Assembly: GCA_023411405.1 (NCBI GenBank)
Contig: JAEYOU010000496.1
Location: 1 to 9,089, forward strand
Length of the DNA: 9,089 nt
DNA from: Pseudomonadota bacterium
GTDB lineage: Bacteria; Myxococcota; Myxococcia; Myxococcales; Anaeromyxobacteraceae
Reading direction: 5' to 3'
Shown: positions 6,556 to 9,089 of the stretch, piece after piece
Position numbering within the stretch: the stretch's first letter is position 1
How the letters are laid out: each line of letters opens with the position of its first letter
The notes under the pieces: generated by a model
The model's database searches: none
The model's input: only the letters and a program-made list of their open reading frames with translations
Told to the model about the DNA's origin: nothing
Translations under genes and position numbers: made by a program

Positions 6556-7454
6556 ATGTTCCACTACGCAACAGGAGCCGCCTTCGTCGACCGCGCCGGC
6601 GCGGTGCTGGGCGCCGATCCCGGCTTCCTCGCCGCGCTGGGGCTCCCCGCCGAGGACCTGAACGGCGCCCTGCGCGCCCTCGCCGACGAGGACGCGGCGC
6701 TCCGGGGCCTGCTGCGCGGCGACGGCCCGGCGGCGGTCCGCGTCGCGGGCCGGGACGGTGCGGTGCACCTGCAGCGCCACCCGACCGAGGCGGGGGCGCT
6801 GCTCGTCGTCCGGAGCGCGCGCCTCCAGGAGCGGCTCGAGCACTCGTTGCGCTCCGCTGCGCTCTCGCGGCTGATGGCCGGGATGGCGCACGACATCAAG
6901 AACCCGCTCAACGCGATGGCGCTGCAGCTCGCGCTCCTCTCCGAGAAGCTCGGCCCGGGGGACGCGAGCGCACCGCACCTCGGCGCGCTCCGCGATCAGA
7001 TCGGGCGGGTGAACGAGGTCGTCCGCCGCTTCATGGACGTGACCGATCCCGCAGCGCCGCTCGGGTACACCGAGCTCGGCGCGCTGGTCGCGGACGTCGG
7101 GGCGCTGTTCGGGCACGAGGCGCGGCGGCGGCGCATCCAGCTCGTGCTCGAGCCGCCGCGGGGCGTGGTCCGGATCGCGGGCGATCCGGCCCGGGTGGGC
7201 AGCCTCGTCCTCGTCCTCGTCGCGGCCGCGATGGCGGAGGTGCCGGACGGCGGGCGCGTGGAGGGCGGGGTGGAGGTCGAGGACGGGCAGGCGGTCCTCC
7301 GGCTGATCCACGCCGCCGCTGATGAGGGGCGGGAGACGGGCTATGACATGGAGGTGATCGTGGCGGCAGCGGGAGCGCTGGGTGGCTCGCTGACCGAGCA
7401 GCGCGAAGAGGGCGTGGTGCGGGTGGGGCTCCGGCTCCCGAGGAGCGAGCGGCC

Positions 7455-7458
<4 letters not shown>
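6556..7458 (+). CDS. Soluble histidine kinase-like sensor with degenerate ATP-binding domain
   Basis: A 300-aa cytosolic protein with no membrane segment. Residues about 5-87 have a weak PAS-like pattern (AAFVDRAGAVLGADPGFLAALG, then LLVVR at 82-86). Residues 100-165 are a HisKA dimerisation/phosphotransfer domain with H box MAHDIKNPLNAM; His112 is the predicted phosphoacceptor. Residues about 195-296 occupy the place of the HATPase domain and keep its outline (DPARVGSLV, PDGGRV, GALGGSL, VRVGLRLP). The ATP-site residues are lost: the N-box Asn is replaced in LVAAAMAE, the G1 box reads HAAADE, the F box is missing, and the G2 position reads GYDMEVIV. Both ends stay in one frame, so a simple frameshift does not explain this. 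The start has only a weak GGACGAG site (6542-6548). The gene overlaps the next by 4 bp, so it very likely partners that response regulator. It may be a phosphatase, a scaffold or a phosphotransfer dimer instead of an autokinase (inference). Confidence 0.9.
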
Positions 7459-8841
<1,383 letters not shown>

Positions 8842-8852
<11 letters not shown>

Positions 8853-9089
8853 TCGGCGGCTCGCCCGCGACCACGACGCGCCCCCGCCCGGCGCGCTTCG
8901 CGGCGTAGAGCGCCGCGTCCGCCGCGTGCACGAGCGCCTCCGGCGCCTCCTCGCCCGCCTGCGGCAGCCGGCAGGCGACGCCGAACGAGGAGCGCAGCTT
9001 GAGGCGGCGCTCGCCGACGATCACGTCCGTCTCGCGCAGCCGCGCGCACACGCGCTCGGCGAAGATGCGCCCCTCCTCGGCGGCGGTGT
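8842..9089 (-). CDS. GGDEF-domain protein (diguanylate cyclase type), C-terminal end only
   Basis: The last 81 codons of a gene that enters from the right edge; the frame is open to the window end, and the GTG at 9049-9051 is an internal codon, not the start. The visible part matches the end of a GGDEF domain: a helix AERVCARLRE, the strand SSFGVA, and HAADAALYAAKRAGRGRVVV, the conserved helix and turn that close the fold. The domain then ends after about 10 more residues, so GGDEF is the C-terminal domain. The GG(D/E)EF signature and any inhibitory RxxD site lie just beyond the edge, so cyclase activity cannot be judged, and neither can the N-terminal sensor domain. If active it makes cyclic di-GMP. 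Its stop (8842-8844 complement) lies inside the end of the convergent response regulator gene. Confidence 0.92.

Noticed and set aside
7086..7440. A frameshift as the cause of the missing ATP-site motifs in the sensor protein.
   Set aside because: Motif remnants before and after the damaged boxes lie in the same frame, and neither alternative frame restores a DxGxG or GxGxG motif.

Overview
The window is about 9.1 kb of very GC-rich DNA with strong GC-ending codon bias. It also has long empty reading frames opposite real genes, as expected at this base composition. The gene content fits a myxobacterial-type (Myxococcota, perhaps Anaeromyxobacter-like) chromosome: a divergent Hsp70 paralogue, a PrkA-type kinase, a sigma-54 two-component pair and a GGDEF protein. 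The organism is inferred from composition and gene mix only. I see no mobile element, tRNA, rRNA or CRISPR array.

Layout. (1) Positions 96-1625 on the minus strand encode an Hsp70/DnaK-like protein that stops after the beta substrate-binding domain and so has no helical lid. (2) A 201-bp GC-palindrome-rich gap separates it from a divergent 750-aa PrkA-family AAA+/serine kinase-like protein (1827-4079, plus). (3) A good hairpin (4085-4109) sits between prkA and a small convergent exported beta-rich protein (4109-4495, minus). (4) A complete dCMP deaminase follows (4545-5024, plus), divergent from the small gene. (5) A CapA-type metallophosphatase-fold exported protein (5079-6464, minus, TTG start) converges on it. 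(6) Divergent from capA is a translationally coupled two-gene operon (6556-8852, plus): a soluble histidine kinase-like protein with a good phosphoacceptor His box but a degenerate ATP-binding domain, followed by a fully canonical NtrC-family sigma-54 activator. (7) At the right edge is the C-terminal end of a GGDEF (diguanylate cyclase-type) protein on the minus strand. It overlaps the regulator gene tail-to-tail by 11 bp and runs out of the window.

Most genes are housekeeping or accessory singletons in alternating orientation, not one large operon. The two parts that may work as units are the divergent lidless Hsp70/PrkA pair (speculative) and the coupled HK-like/NtrC-like operon (well supported). 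The most unusual observations are the loss of the N, G1, F and G2 boxes in the sensor protein beside an intact response regulator, and the lidless Hsp70 next to a long PrkA that lacks its usual partners within the window.
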